This document shows positions 26,926 through 35,076 of a DNA stretch of 64,000 nucleotides, in pieces. Below the pieces are notes generated by a model. That model was not told the origin of the DNA. It ran no database searches and saw only the letters and a program-made list of their open reading frames with translations. Where the stretch lies: positions 124,001 through 188,000 of the forward strand of contig CAMBLO010000001.1 in the NCBI GenBank assembly GCA_945868505.1, written 5' to 3'. The stretch's first letter is position 1. Each line of letters begins with the position of its first letter. This DNA comes from an uncultured Clostridia bacterium (GTDB lineage Bacteria; Bacillota; Clostridia; Lachnospirales; Anaerotignaceae). A program made the translations under genes and the position numbers.

Positions 26926-27681
26926 ATGAGAATGATTTCTTGGAATGTAAACGGTCTGCGGGCCGCTGTGGGCAAAGGCTTTTTGGAATATTTCAAAGAA
27001 GCCGATGCGGATATATTTTCTCTGCAGGAAACGAAACTGCAGGCTGGGCAGATTGATTTGGAAACAGAAGGATACCATCAGTACTGGAATTATGCGGAAA
27101 AGAAGGGCTATTCCGGGGTAGCGGTATTTACGAAAAAGGAACCCCTGGCGGTGACCTATGGCATCGGCGTGGAGGAGCATGACCATGAAGGTCGTGTCAT
27201 TACATTAGAATTTGAGGATTTTTACTATGTTACGGTGTATACCCCCAATTCCCAGCAGGAAAATGCCCGTCTGGCTTATCGCATGGAGTGGGAGGATGCC
27301 TTTCGTGCCTATGTGAAGGGGCTGGATGAGAAAAAGCCTGTGATTATTTGTGGCGATTTAAATGTAGCCCATAACGAAATCGACCTGAAAAATCCTTCCA
27401 CCAACCGCCGCAGTGCAGGCTTTACGGATGAAGAACGTGGTAAATTTACGGAACTGATGGAGGCGGGCTTCGTGGATACCTTCCGTCATTTCTATCCCGA
27501 TGCCACAGGAATGTATTCTTGGTGGAGTTATCGCTTCAAGGCAAGACAGAATAACGCCGGATGGCGTATCGACTATTATGTGGTTTCCGAACGGTTGAGA
27601 GAAAAGCTGGTAGATGCCAAGATTCATACCACAGTCATGGGCTCCGACCATTGCCCCGTAGAACTGGAAATTGAACTGTAA
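26926..27681 (+). CDS. xthA: Exodeoxyribonuclease III / AP endonuclease
   Basis: 251 residues from the ATG at 26926 behind AAGGAGG; the upstream extension overlaps the ArsC-like gene. Exonuclease III signatures: SWNVNGLRA (5-13), metal ligand Glu35 in [19 protein letters not shown] with Asp and Asn, and the C-terminal [12 protein letters not shown]is. It cuts at abasic sites and trims 3' ends in base-excision repair. TATACT at 26889-26894 is the likely -10. VOC and transglutaminase genes follow closely. Confidence 0.96.
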   Translation: MRMISWNVNGLRAAVGKGFLEYFKEADADIFSLQETKLQAGQIDLETEGYHQYWNYAEKKGYSGVAVFTKKEPLAVTYGIGVEEHDHEGRVITLEFEDFYYVTVYTPNSQQENARLAYRMEWEDAFRAYVKGLDEKKPVIICGDLNVAHNEIDLKNPSTNRRSAGFTDEERGKFTELMEAGFVDTFRHFYPDATGMYSWWSYRFKARQNNAGWRIDYYVVSERLREKLVDAKIHTTVMGSDHCPVELEIEL

Positions 27682-27693
27682 GGAGATGAAGAT

Positions 27694-28161
27694 ATGAAAT
27701 TCAAAAACCCTTTATTGGTCGTGACAGATATGGAACGGTCAAAGAAATTCTATAAAGAGGTTTTGGGACTGCGTGTTATCATGGATTTTGGGGCAAATGT
27801 GACCCTGACGGGGGGCGTCTGTCTGCAAACAAAGGAAACATGGCAGCAGTTTATCCATGTGGAGGAAAATGAGATTCTTTTTGGCGGAAAGAATACGGAA
27901 ATCTATTTTGAAGAGGATGATTTTGATGCATTTGCGGAAAAGCTGCAAAAAATAGAAACCATTGATTATGTGCATCCTGTCATTGAGCATCGCTGGGGGC
28001 AAAGAGCCGTGCGTTTTTACGACCCGGACAAGCATATCATTGAAGTGGCAGAAAACTTGAAAACGGTCTGCAAGCGTTTTCTGGACAGCGGTATGACAGA
28101 GGAAGAAGTGGCGGTTCGTATGGATGTGCCTTTAAAATTCGTAAAAGCCTGCAAGAGATAA
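27694..28161 (+). CDS. VOC-family (glyoxalase/bleomycin resistance-like) protein
   Basis: 155 residues. The first 120 form a VOC fold: FKNPLLVVTDMERSKKFYKEVLGL at the N-terminus and YDPDKHIIEVAENL at the end of the domain, with Glu as possible metal ligand. The last 35 residues are an extra helical tail (SGMTEEEVAVRMDVP) that resembles a small helix-turn-helix. The substrate is unknown; a single-domain member acts as a dimer. AAGGAGATG precedes the start. It is 12 bases downstream of xthA. Confidence 0.87.
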   Translation: MKFKNPLLVVTDMERSKKFYKEVLGLRVIMDFGANVTLTGGVCLQTKETWQQFIHVEENEILFGGKNTEIYFEEDDFDAFAEKLQKIETIDYVHPVIEHRWGQRAVRFYDPDKHIIEVAENLKTVCKRFLDSGMTEEEVAVRMDVPLKFVKACKR

Positions 28162-28175
28162 AAGGAAAGAGAAAA

Positions 28176-29192
28176 ATGGAGCAGTATTACTACAATACAT
28201 TAACAAAACCACAGCAGAATACTTACAATGCCATCAAGGTTGGCTTACAGTCCTTGGCACCGTCCTTCTCCGTACCTTTGCTGGAGCAGAAGGAGCTTTC
28301 CGAGGTTTTCATGAAGGTGCGGCTGGATCATCCACAGCTTTTTTACGCAGGTACTTTCCAATACCGCTATTTTCCCCGTTCCGAAAATGCGGAGATGGTT
28401 CCCGACTATCTTTTTGAAAAAGGGAAAATTAAGGAGCATCAGAAGGCTATGCAGGCGAGGGTGGAAAAACTGATACGCCCTGCGGCGAAGCTGAGCGATA
28501 TGGAAAAGTTATTATATATTCATGATTTCATCTGCCAAAATGTGCGGTACGATAAGCTGAAAAAGCAGTATTCCCATGAAATCATCGGCCCTTTGGGCCA
28601 TGGGGTGGGGGTCTGCGAGGGCATTGCCAAAGCTGTGAAGATTTTGTGCGATGGGCTGAACCTCTGGTGCGTCATTGCCCTTGCGGAAAATAACCCGGAG
28701 AAGGGCGTAAAATATCGCCATGCTTGGAATATCGTTCGGGTGGATAAAAAATATTACCATCTGGATTGTACCTTCGACAATTCTTTGGGAAATCCAGAGG
28801 AGATTCGCTACGATTATTTCCTGCTGCCCGATAAACAAATCTTTCGGGACCATGAAAGACTGGTTTGGAAAATGCCTGCCTGTGAGGATGGAGACAGGTT
28901 CTATTATAAGGAAAAGAAGCTTTCTTTCACCAAAATAGAGGATGTGCGCAGACGCTCCGCTCAAGCGGTGAAGAAGGGAAAAGTGCTGCTATTTCATTGG
29001 CGGGGCGGCTATATGACCCGAGAAGTGGTGCAGGAATTTTTGCAGATATTTAAGGAAGAAGCGGCGAAAAAAGAAAAATTCGCCAAGGTTTCCCTGAATT
29101 GGGCTCAGGCGGTGGTGCGGGTGGAATTCATTGCACAAGCCCCTCTGGAAGAACTGATCATGGAGGATGCCAACGAAGGGGAAAAGGAATAA
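28176..29192 (+). CDS. Transglutaminase-like protein
   Basis: 338 residues. The central domain has the transglutaminase-like Cys-His-Asp triad: Cys147 in GVCEGIAKA, His182 in RHAWNIV and Asp197 in HLDCTFD. The N-terminal 100 residues are helical and the C-terminal 100 are strand-rich. There is no signal peptide or membrane helix, so it is probably cytoplasmic. Such proteins in bacteria are mostly peptidase or amidase-like; the substrate is unknown. It is 14 bases from the VOC gene and probably in the xthA operon. Confidence 0.85.
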   Translation: MEQYYYNTLTKPQQNTYNAIKVGLQSLAPSFSVPLLEQKELSEVFMKVRLDHPQLFYAGTFQYRYFPRSENAEMVPDYLFEKGKIKEHQKAMQARVEKLIRPAAKLSDMEKLLYIHDFICQNVRYDKLKKQYSHEIIGPLGHGVGVCEGIAKAVKILCDGLNLWCVIALAENNPEKGVKYRHAWNIVRVDKKYYHLDCTFDNSLGNPEEIRYDYFLLPDKQIFRDHERLVWKMPACEDGDRFYYKEKKLSFTKIEDVRRRSAQAVKKGKVLLFHWRGGYMTREVVQEFLQIFKEEAAKKEKFAKVSLNWAQAVVRVEFIAQAPLEELIMEDANEGEKE

Positions 29193-29289
29193 AGATGAAA
29201 GGATGGTTTATTGTGAATTGCATTTTTGTCGGATTGGGCAGGTTCATATCGAGACAGTTTTCATATTCAAATAAACATCTTAAAAGCAA

Positions 29290-29326
29290 AAAGACCGAGA
29301 ATGGATTTTTCATCTCGGTCTTTTTT
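29290..29326. terminator. Terminator between transglutaminase-like and YczE-like genes
   Basis: An 11-base perfect stem (29290-29300 with 29313-29323), a 12-base loop and six T. The A-run on the left supplies Ts to the convergent minus-strand transcript. Confidence 0.85.
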
Positions 29327-29360
29327 GTATAAGAAGGAAAGAGTTTTTTTGGTAAGCATT

Positions 29361-30025
29361 TTAGTTTGCAGTGCTGTTGCATAAGATTTTGCTGAGCGGT
29401 TTGCTTAGCTTGCCGTTGAAGAATTTTACTGCCATGCCTGTAAGCAAAGCGGAAAATATTGTTCCTTCTCTTGTTCCCACAATGGTAAAATCGAAAAATA
29501 AAAGAGAAAGAATCAGAGAAAGAATCACGCAAAAAATATCAAAGGCGATTTTTATATTCCCGAATTCTTTGTGGGCGGTATCTGAAATAGCTTTTACAAA
29601 AGCTTCGCCGGAATTCATAATGACATTTGCGATAACAGAAAGAGATATCCCGAAGCCGAGAATGATGACCCCGATGAGTACCATGGCAAGGCGGAGGGGA
29701 TAGGCGTTTACAGGGATAGAAGAAACAAGCTGCATCCCCAGATCAGTAAACCATCCGAATAAAAAAGACAAAGGAACTTGCAAAAACTGTGCAGGATGAA
29801 ATTTTTTGCGGAGGATGAGAATCTGTCCAAGAATCAGGATGCAGTTCCAGATAATCAGCCATGTTCCCAAGGAGATGGATGGTAATTTGCAGTTCATAAC
29901 ATTGGCGACGGAGGAAATGGGGGATACGCCTAATTCTCCGTGCTTTGTAAATGCGACCCCAGAGCGGCAAAAAAGAGACTTACGATAAACAATAGATATC
30001 GTTTGCTTAGTTCGGTTTTACTCAT
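29361..30025 (-). pseudogene. YczE/YitT-type membrane protein gene with one-base frameshift
   Basis: The natural start is the ATG at 30025, overlapping the marR stop, giving MSKTELSKRYLLFIVSLFFAAL. At the CCCC run at 29957-29960 (GGGG on the coding strand) one base is missing, so that frame ends at TAG within about 32 codons. In the other frame the family signature continues: VAFTKHGELGVSPISSV, then NCKLPSISLGTWLIIWN. With one G restored it would be about 221 residues with five to six membrane helices. The downstream 178-residue frame from 29897 is open but lacks the first helix and a ribosome-binding site. It may be a real null, a sequencing error or slippage. Confidence 0.8.
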
Positions 30026-30455
30026 CACGGATACTTCCTTTCACATACATATTTTGGTTTATTCTTGTCAGGAAATCGATAAGCAGTTTTTTCTCGTCTT
30101 CGCTGAAGCCAAGAAATGCGTTTTCTTCGATTTTTTCAAATTCGGAATTGACACGCTCTGCTAGCTGCCGGCCATTTTCGGTCAGATAAACATAGAGACT
30201 GCGGCGATTTCCATTGAGTTTTTTTCGCAGGATCAGGCCTTTATTTTCCATTCCCAGCAGAACGGATGTGATCGTTGCCGGCTCGATATGGCAGGCTTCT
30301 GCAATTTCTTTTTGTACTGCACCGTCATGTAACCGCAAATAATCCAGGATTTTTGGCTGACCGGAGGTCAGAGGTGTATCTTTTATCTCTGCGAGCAAGT
30401 TTTTTTGAAATAATAAATAGTCTGCCATCAGCAGATAATGTAGTGAGTGTTTCAT
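30018..30455 (-). CDS. MarR-family transcriptional regulator
   Basis: 145 residues with the MarR winged helix: TSGQPKILDYLRLHDGAVQKEIAEACHIEP, recognition helix ATITSVLLGMENKG, wing LNGNRRSLYVYLTENG, and C-terminal dimer helices. It probably senses small molecules and represses its own unit, which includes the overlapping YczE-like gene (ATGAGTAA overlap). AGAGG precedes the ATG. The SigA promoter at 30502-30529 is close to consensus, with direct repeats of ATAATTAG on its downstream side as possible operators. Confidence 0.92.
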   Translation of the reverse strand: MKHSLHYLLMADYLLFQKNLLAEIKDTPLTSGQPKILDYLRLHDGAVQKEIAEACHIEPATITSVLLGMENKGLILRKKLNGNRRSLYVYLTENGRQLAERVNSEFEKIEENAFLGFSEDEKKLLIDFLTRINQNMYVKGSIRDE

Positions 30456-30501
30456 ATTTCCTCTTATAATTAGAATTCATATAATTAGCTTTCTTATTAT
30501 A

Positions 30502-30529
30502 ATTATAGCGAGTGAAAAGCAATTGTCAA
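30502..30529 (-). promoter_or_regulatory. marR promoter
   Basis: On the minus strand: TTGACA (30524-30529), a 16-base spacer and TATAAT (30502-30507), both perfect. It is about 50 bases upstream of the marR start. Confidence 0.85.
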
Positions 30530-30553
30530 GGTGAAACAGAGAAAACAGAAAGC

Positions 30554-30590
30554 AAAAAGACCGAAAACGGAGTTCCGTCTCGGTCTTTTT
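30554..30590 (-). terminator. Terminator of htpG
   Basis: A 10-base outer stem (30554-30563 with 30581-30590) and an inner acgg/ccgt stem, 42 bases after the htpG stop. The outer stem sequence is nearly the same as the terminator at 29290. Confidence 0.8.
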
Positions 30591-30631
30591 TATATTAAGA
30601 AGAAGGATATAGTTACCTTTCGGTAGCGGTT

Positions 30632-32680
30632 TTATGCTTCCTGTTCTGCCAGTTTTTCCAGCAGCAGGTTGCTTCTGTCGATAAAGGCTGTCATTTCTTC
30701 GGAGGTCAGAGGGCGGTGGCTCATCAGTGCCAGATCATAGAGCTGATGGCACAGGAGAGAAGCGTCCTCCTTCTTTTCTTCCTTACCGGCCATGGAAAGC
30801 AGGGCTTTCACCAGCTTGTTGCTGCGGTTCAGCACCAGTGTTTCATCGGGCTTTAGATTTGCAAACATTGCCTTGAATTCTTCATTGTTTGCATAAGCCT
30901 CCATCATTTCCATCATACGTCTGGATTCTTCGGAAAGGAGGATCATAGCGGAAACTTTTTCGGCTTTCAGAGTTTCCAGTTTCACTTTCAGTTTATCATT
31001 GGAAACAGCGGCACGGAACAAATCCTGCATTTGGTTGGATTCAAATTCCTCTGCCTGTTTTTTTGCTTCGGAAGCTTCTTCCTCATTCTTTTCCTGCAAG
31101 GAATCGATATCCGCATCCACACGCTGTACTTTCAGCTTGATATCCTGATTCTTATATTCCAAGAAGGAAACAAAGGGCTTATCAACGGGAGTATCCATGA
31201 TGGCTGCTTCCAAGCCCTGTTCCTTGAACAGGCGGATATACTGAGCCTGCTGGTTTACGTCTGTTGCGAAATAGATTGTGTTTTCATGTTTTTCTTTATT
31301 CTTTTCCAGATATTCGGAAATGGTTTCATAAACACCGTCAGTTGTTTTCAGCAGCAGTGTATCTTTTACCTTATCGTAAAGCTTTTCTTCCCGCATACAG
31401 CCGTATTTGATGAAGATATTGATATCATCCCAGAAGCCTTCGAAAGCAGGACGGTCGTTTTTGAACATCTGGTTCAGCTTGTCCGCAACCTTCTTTGTAA
31501 TATATGCGTTCATTTTTTCCACATAGCCATCGTTCTGCAATGCGCTTCTGGAAACGTTCAGGGGCATATCGGGGCAATCCAGTACGCCTTTTAAGAGCAG
31601 CAGGAATTCAGGAACGACTTCCTTTACGTTATCAGCGATATAAACCTGATTGCAGTAAAGCTTTACTTCCCCGTCCATCATATCCATCTGTTCCACCAGC
31701 TTAGGGAAGTAGAGGATGCCTTTCAGGCGGAAAGGGTAGTCCATGTTCAGGTGAATCCAAAACAGAGGGTCGTTGATATCGTTAAATACCTTATGATAGA
31801 AGGCTTTGTATTCTTCTTCTGTGCAGTCTGCGGGCTTTTTCTGCCACAGAGGGTTGGTGTCGTTCAGGGGCTTGGGTTCTTCTGCTTCTGTCTCTGCTTT
31901 TGCTTCTTCTGCCGACTCCTGCTGTTCCTGCAGCATATCCATGGCTGCTTCTTTTGTCAGGTTGGCAGCCTCTTCGGGGGAAACGTGCAGGGTGTTTGCA
32001 TCTTTTTCTGCCGCTGCCGCCGCTGCTTTTTCTTCTTCTGTTTCTTCCCTTTGAACATCTACATAGATGGGAACGGGCATGAAGGAGCAGTATTTCATCA
32101 TAGCGGCATAAAGGGTTGCTTCGTTCAGGAATTCCTTGCCGTCTTCACCGATATGCAGGGTGATGGTAGTACCTCTTGTTTCTCTGGAACCGCTTTCCAT
32201 TTCATAATCGATACCGCCTTCACAGCTCCATTTTGCGGCTTCTGCGCCGTTCTGGTAGGACAGGGAATCGATCTCAACTCTATCTGCGACCATGAAAGCA
32301 GAATAGAAGCCCAAACCGAAGTGACCGATGATCTCGTTGTCATCCTCGGATTTTTCCTGGAATTTTGCCAGGAAATCTGTTGCGCCGGAGAAGGCGATCT
32401 GGTTGATGTATTTTCTGATTTCGTCAGCAGTCATACCGATACCGTTATCGATGACCTGCAATGTTTTTTCATCCTGATTCAGAACAACGTGGATTTCATA
32501 TTTTTCATCGGCGGGGATATCCGCTTCGCCCATCATGGACAGCTTCTGCAGCTTTGTGACTGCGTCGCAGGCATTGGATGTCAGTTCACGGATGAAAATA
32601 TCCTTATCTGTGTAGAGCCATTTTTTGATGATAGGCAGAAAATTTTCACTATTGATAGAAAGATTACCTTTTTCTTGCAT
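30632..32680 (-). CDS. htpG: Hsp90-family chaperone HtpG with a charged linker
   Basis: 682 residues from the ATG at 32680 behind AGGAGG. An N-terminal GHKL ATPase domain (about 1-205; ELTSNACDA, DNGIGM, GHFGLGFYS), a middle domain and a C-terminal dimer domain. It is about 60 residues longer than usual HtpG because of an Ala/Glu-rich insertion at about 211-272 between the ATPase and middle domains, where eukaryotic Hsp90 has its charged linker. A CIRCE element and promoter precede it, so HrcA control is likely; this differs from Bacillus subtilis htpG. Confidence 0.95.
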   Translation of the reverse strand: MQEKGNLSINSENFLPIIKKWLYTDKDIFIRELTSNACDAVTKLQKLSMMGEADIPADEKYEIHVVLNQDEKTLQVIDNGIGMTADEIRKYINQIAFSGATDFLAKFQEKSEDDNEIIGHFGLGFYSAFMVADRVEIDSLSYQNGAEAAKWSCEGGIDYEMESGSRETRGTTITLHIGEDGKEFLNEATLYAAMMKYCSFMPVPIYVDVQREETEEEKAAAAAAEKDANTLHVSPEEAANLTKEAAMDMLQEQQESAEEAKAETEAEEPKPLNDTNPLWQKKPADCTEEEYKAFYHKVFNDINDPLFWIHLNMDYPFRLKGILYFPKLVEQMDMMDGEVKLYCNQVYIADNVKEVVPEFLLLLKGVLDCPDMPLNVSRSALQNDGYVEKMNAYITKKVADKLNQMFKNDRPAFEGFWDDINIFIKYGCMREEKLYDKVKDTLLLKTTDGVYETISEYLEKNKEKHENTIYFATDVNQQAQYIRLFKEQGLEAAIMDTPVDKPFVSFLEYKNQDIKLKVQRVDADIDSLQEKNEEEASEAKKQAEEFESNQMQDLFRAAVSNDKLKVKLETLKAEKVSAMILLSEESRRMMEMMEAYANNEEFKAMFANLKPDETLVLNRSNKLVKALLSMAGKEEKKEDASLLCHQLYDLALMSHRPLTSEEMTAFIDRSNLLLEKLAEQEA

Positions 32681-32811
32681 GATAAAAAACCTCCTAAAAT
32701 ATTTTTCAGAGCGATGGGAAAGGCTGATATTGTCGGATAAAATCAAATGATATCCATGCAAGCATTGGATATCATTGCCTTTTTCCGTGGCTCTGTTCGT
32801 CACTGATATCT

Positions 32812-32839
32812 ATTTTATCACGCAAAAAGGAAAAGTCAA
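32812..32839 (-). promoter_or_regulatory. htpG promoter
   Basis: Minus strand: TTGACT (32834-32839), a 16-base spacer and an extended -10 TGATAAAAT with TAAAAT at 32812-32817. Confidence 0.8.
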
Positions 32840-32846
32840 GAAAAAA

Positions 32847-32873
32847 TTAGCACTCATTTCAGGTGAGTGCTAG
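32847..32873. promoter_or_regulatory. CIRCE element (HrcA operator) of htpG
   Basis: TTAGCACTC (32847-32855), a 9-base spacer and GAGTGCTAG (32865-32873): CIRCE with one mismatch at the last base. It lies 7 bases upstream of the htpG -35. Confidence 0.92.
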
Positions 32874-32894
32874 CAGAATTATAAAACGGATGAC

Positions 32895-32973
32895 GCACCA
32901 AGGAGCAAAAAAATCTTCCCCGCAAAAGGACTAACGTAATATTGCGGATGAAGCATTTTTTGCTCCTTGGTGC
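32895..32973. repeat. 79-base palindromic element with 18-base perfect arms
   Basis: Arms 32895-32912 and 32956-32973 are perfect inverted repeats (GCACCAAGGAGC plus six A). The 43-base centre holds a nested CCGCAA/TTGCGG pairing (32920-32925 with 32942-32947). It is neither a normal terminator (the T-run is inside the arm) nor part of the promoters. Confidence 0.85.
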
Positions 32974-32979
32974 TGATCG

Positions 32980-33015
32980 GTAAAATAAAATATCTCCGCC
33001 CAATGGGACGGAGAT
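32980..33015 (-). terminator. Terminator of the DUF5721 gene
   Basis: Stem 32992-33001 with 33005-33015 (one bulge), loop aat, followed on the minus strand by attttatttta. It lies 12 bases after the stop. Confidence 0.75.
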
Positions 33016-33026
33016 CTGCGTTCTGT

Positions 33027-33497
33027 TTAGGTTTCCTGCAGCTGGATGCCGATGCCGTTTTTCTTGAAGAATTTCAGCACATATTCTTCCCAGAGCTTTT
33101 CGGGGCTTTTATCCAGAGAAAAAGTTTCCTGGGAAATAGCGGTGGTGCAGAGGATGGTGTTGTCCTTAAAGAGGATATTCAGGAAGGCGGCTTTCGTATT
33201 GGGCAAGTGAGTGGTCTTTTCTTCGGAAAGGGAAAACACCAGCTTGATGGCCTTGGGCAGCTTATTGCCCTTGATGGCATGGAATACAAAGGGGCGCATT
33301 TCTTCCCAACGTACAAAGCGGGAAAGCCCTTGTTCCTGTTCTTCGGCAGTATAAAAATCCATGTTGCGCTTGCCTTCCATGACGAAAGAGGCGAAGGTGG
33401 TCAGTTCTCCCTGCCGAAAGAGGAAGGAATCGAAGGTATCACCTTTTAAAAGCAGTGCCATAAATGATTTTGTGTCGTTGACGGTGAAAGCAAGCAT
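33027..33497 (-). CDS. DUF5721-family protein
   Basis: 156 residues from the ATG at 33497 behind AGGAGG. It resembles the DUF5721 proteins of Lachnospiraceae (MLAFTVNDTKSFMALLLKGDTFDSF near the N-terminus; LKFFKKNGI near the C-terminus). It is a soluble alpha/beta protein with no recognised catalytic motif and no known function. It stands alone: a terminator follows, and a run of three hairpins (33518-33592) lies directly before its ribosome-binding site. The longer upstream frame runs through those hairpins and is not supported. Confidence 0.75.
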   Translation of the reverse strand: MLAFTVNDTKSFMALLLKGDTFDSFLFRQGELTTFASFVMEGKRNMDFYTAEEQEQGLSRFVRWEEMRPFVFHAIKGNKLPKAIKLVFSLSEEKTTHLPNTKAAFLNILFKDNTILCTTAISQETFSLDKSPEKLWEEYVLKFFKKNGIGIQLQET

Positions 33498-33517
33498 AAA
33501 ATAAATCCTCCTAAGTG

Positions 33518-33592
33518 GTTTGGCGTAGCCAAACTGCGAGGCAGTCTTTCTAAGAAAACGTAACATATAAAATTTTTGTTTTCTTAGAAAGA
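33518..33592. repeat. Three tandem perfect hairpins before the DUF5721 gene
   Basis: Hairpin 1: gtttggc/gccaaac (33518-33524, 33528-33534). Hairpin 2: actgc/gcagt (33533-33545). Hairpin 3: 15-base arms 33545-33559 and 33578-33592, an 18-base loop. They abut each other end to end. No T-run follows on the minus strand, so a simple terminator is unlikely. Confidence 0.85.
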
Positions 33593-33666
33593 TGCCCATA
33601 AAAATGTGTACTTTAATTCTATATTAATTTTATTTTACATTTTCCCGGAGGATTTTTCAATCTTAA

Positions 33667-35076
33667 TTAACCTTTGAAGGAAATGATCAGCTTGCCGTCA
33701 TTCCATTGAATGAACTTTGATTCGCTGAAAACAGGCTTCGTGTTGTCCCGATAGACCTCTCCTGTACGGAATACGGAGAGCAATACCCCTGCCAGTGCCA
33801 TATTCAGCAGAAGGGCAGAGCCGCCATAAGACAGGAAGGGCAGGGCAATGGGAGCAATGATGGGATACCCCAGATTTACGATGATGTAAATGAGGATTTC
33901 CGCTGCGAAGGTGCAGAGGATGGCAAGGGATACCATCTGCCCCAACAGGCTTTTCTGCTTCAGACATTTGCGGAAGCCCAAGGCAAGGAACAATGCCAAC
34001 AGCAGCACCAATCCGATGGAAACTGCCCAGCCGTAGCGATAGGTCAGGAAGGTCAGCAGATAGTTCGACCGAAATTCTGTTGGAGGAAGTAGAAGATAAG
34101 TATTGATTTCCGCAAAAGCAGTTCCTTCTCCAAGAAAAACAGAGTTTTCCAATATTTCTCGCAACAGAAGCGGAAGATAGCCTGCGCCATGCGGGTCTGT
34201 TTCCGGATGGAAAACAGTCAGCAGCGTCTGCACACGTTCAAACCGATAGGAAACTGCACATATCAGAAAGAGAAATACAGCGATTCCCACAAGAATGAAC
34301 AACAGCAGGAGGGACTTCGTATTCCCACCAAACCAGTTTCGCATTGCCGCAACGAGCATCAAAACCCCAGCGGCGCAGACGAACAGAAAAAGTCCGGCAA
34401 AGGTATGGCAAAGGGCTAACTGTACGCAGAAAAAAGCCGCCGCCAAACCGCCCAGAAAATAGCCCTGTTTCCCTTTTTCCCGCAAATGATAAAATATGCC
34501 GCAGAAGGTCAGTGGGAACAATGTTGATAAAGCAATGGGGCTGAGTGTAAAAGCGCCGAGAGTAAGCCATTTGTTGCCATTATATCCTGCGCCGATCAGC
34601 TGCGCCAATACATCAATTCCCAGAAGGCATAGGGGGAGCAGATAGGGACGTTTTCCGAAGAAGGAAAAATCCAAGAAATATGCTCCAATGAAGGCAGCCA
34701 GACTTAATGGAAGATAAAGAAGCAGCCCATTTATGGAAATAGATTTATAACCTTCCTCTGGCGATATATTTGTGATGAATAGATACTGAATGACAGCACC
34801 TAGCAAAAACAGCAGCAATACCAATCCGATCATCCCCCACTGGGGCGCAGGCTTATGGGTATTGTCCAACGCCGCTCCCACTGCCACAGGGTCACCCATT
34901 TGCAGCAGAGCCTTTTCCTCGGCGGTGCTTTCCGGATCACCCATGTCCATATAGGCATTTTTCTGGTCGATCAGGTGGTTTTCGATCTCCTGTGCTACAA
35001 CGGGATGCGCTTTTTTCCATCTGATCTGTTCGCAGACCTTTTCTGCGTATCGTTTGAAGGGGTCAGAAGCATTCAC
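33667..35076 (-). CDS. SEDS-like (FtsW/RodA/SpoVE family) membrane protein with N-terminal permease-prefix domain
   Basis: 469 residues. It starts at the GTG at 35076, because AGGAGG then lies 8 bases upstream; a TTG two codons earlier is too close. Residues 1-75 are a cytoplasmic helical domain like the prefix of DUF1700 or permease-prefix proteins. From residue 80 there are about ten membrane helices of the FtsW/RodA/SpoVE type, with NKWLTLGAF matching the RWIxLG region. The glycosyltransferase Asp of the H-T-D-F motif aligns with Asn338 (RSNYLLTF). Function is unknown. It overlaps padR by 14 bases. Confidence 0.8.
   Translation of the reverse strand: MNASDPFKRYAEKVCEQIRWKKAHPVVAQEIENHLIDQKNAYMDMGDPESTAEEKALLQMGDPVAVGAALDNTHKPAPQWGMIGLVLLLFLLGAVIQYLFITNISPEEGYKSISINGLLLYLPLSLAAFIGAYFLDFSFFGKRPYLLPLCLLGIDVLAQLIGAGYNGNKWLTLGAFTLSPIALSTLFPLTFCGIFYHLREKGKQGYFLGGLAAAFFCVQLALCHTFAGLFLFVCAAGVLMLVAAMRNWFGGNTKSLLLLFILVGIAVFLFLICAVSYRFERVQTLLTVFHPETDPHGAGYLPLLLREILENSVFLGEGTAFAEINTYLLLPPTEFRSNYLLTFLTYRYGWAVSIGLVLLLALFLALGFRKCLKQKSLLGQMVSLAILCTFAAEILIYIIVNLGYPIIAPIALPFLSYGGSALLLNMALAGVLLSVFRTGEVYRDNTKPVFSESKFIQWNDGKLIISFKG

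Larger units (their letters stand above)
32681..33026. other. Intergenic region between DUF5721 gene and htpG
   Basis: 346 bases without a gene. From right to left it holds the DUF5721 terminator (32980-33015), an 18-base perfect inverted repeat (32895-32973), the htpG CIRCE element (32847-32873), the htpG promoter (32812-32839) and a roughly 130-base htpG leader in which I see no clear element. Confidence 0.7.

Noticed and set aside
29195..29332. A 45-codon open frame starting MKGWFIVN directly after the transglutaminase-like gene
   Set aside because: It runs through the terminator hairpin and has no clear family. It may be the remnant of a longer gene, but I cannot support it as a gene.
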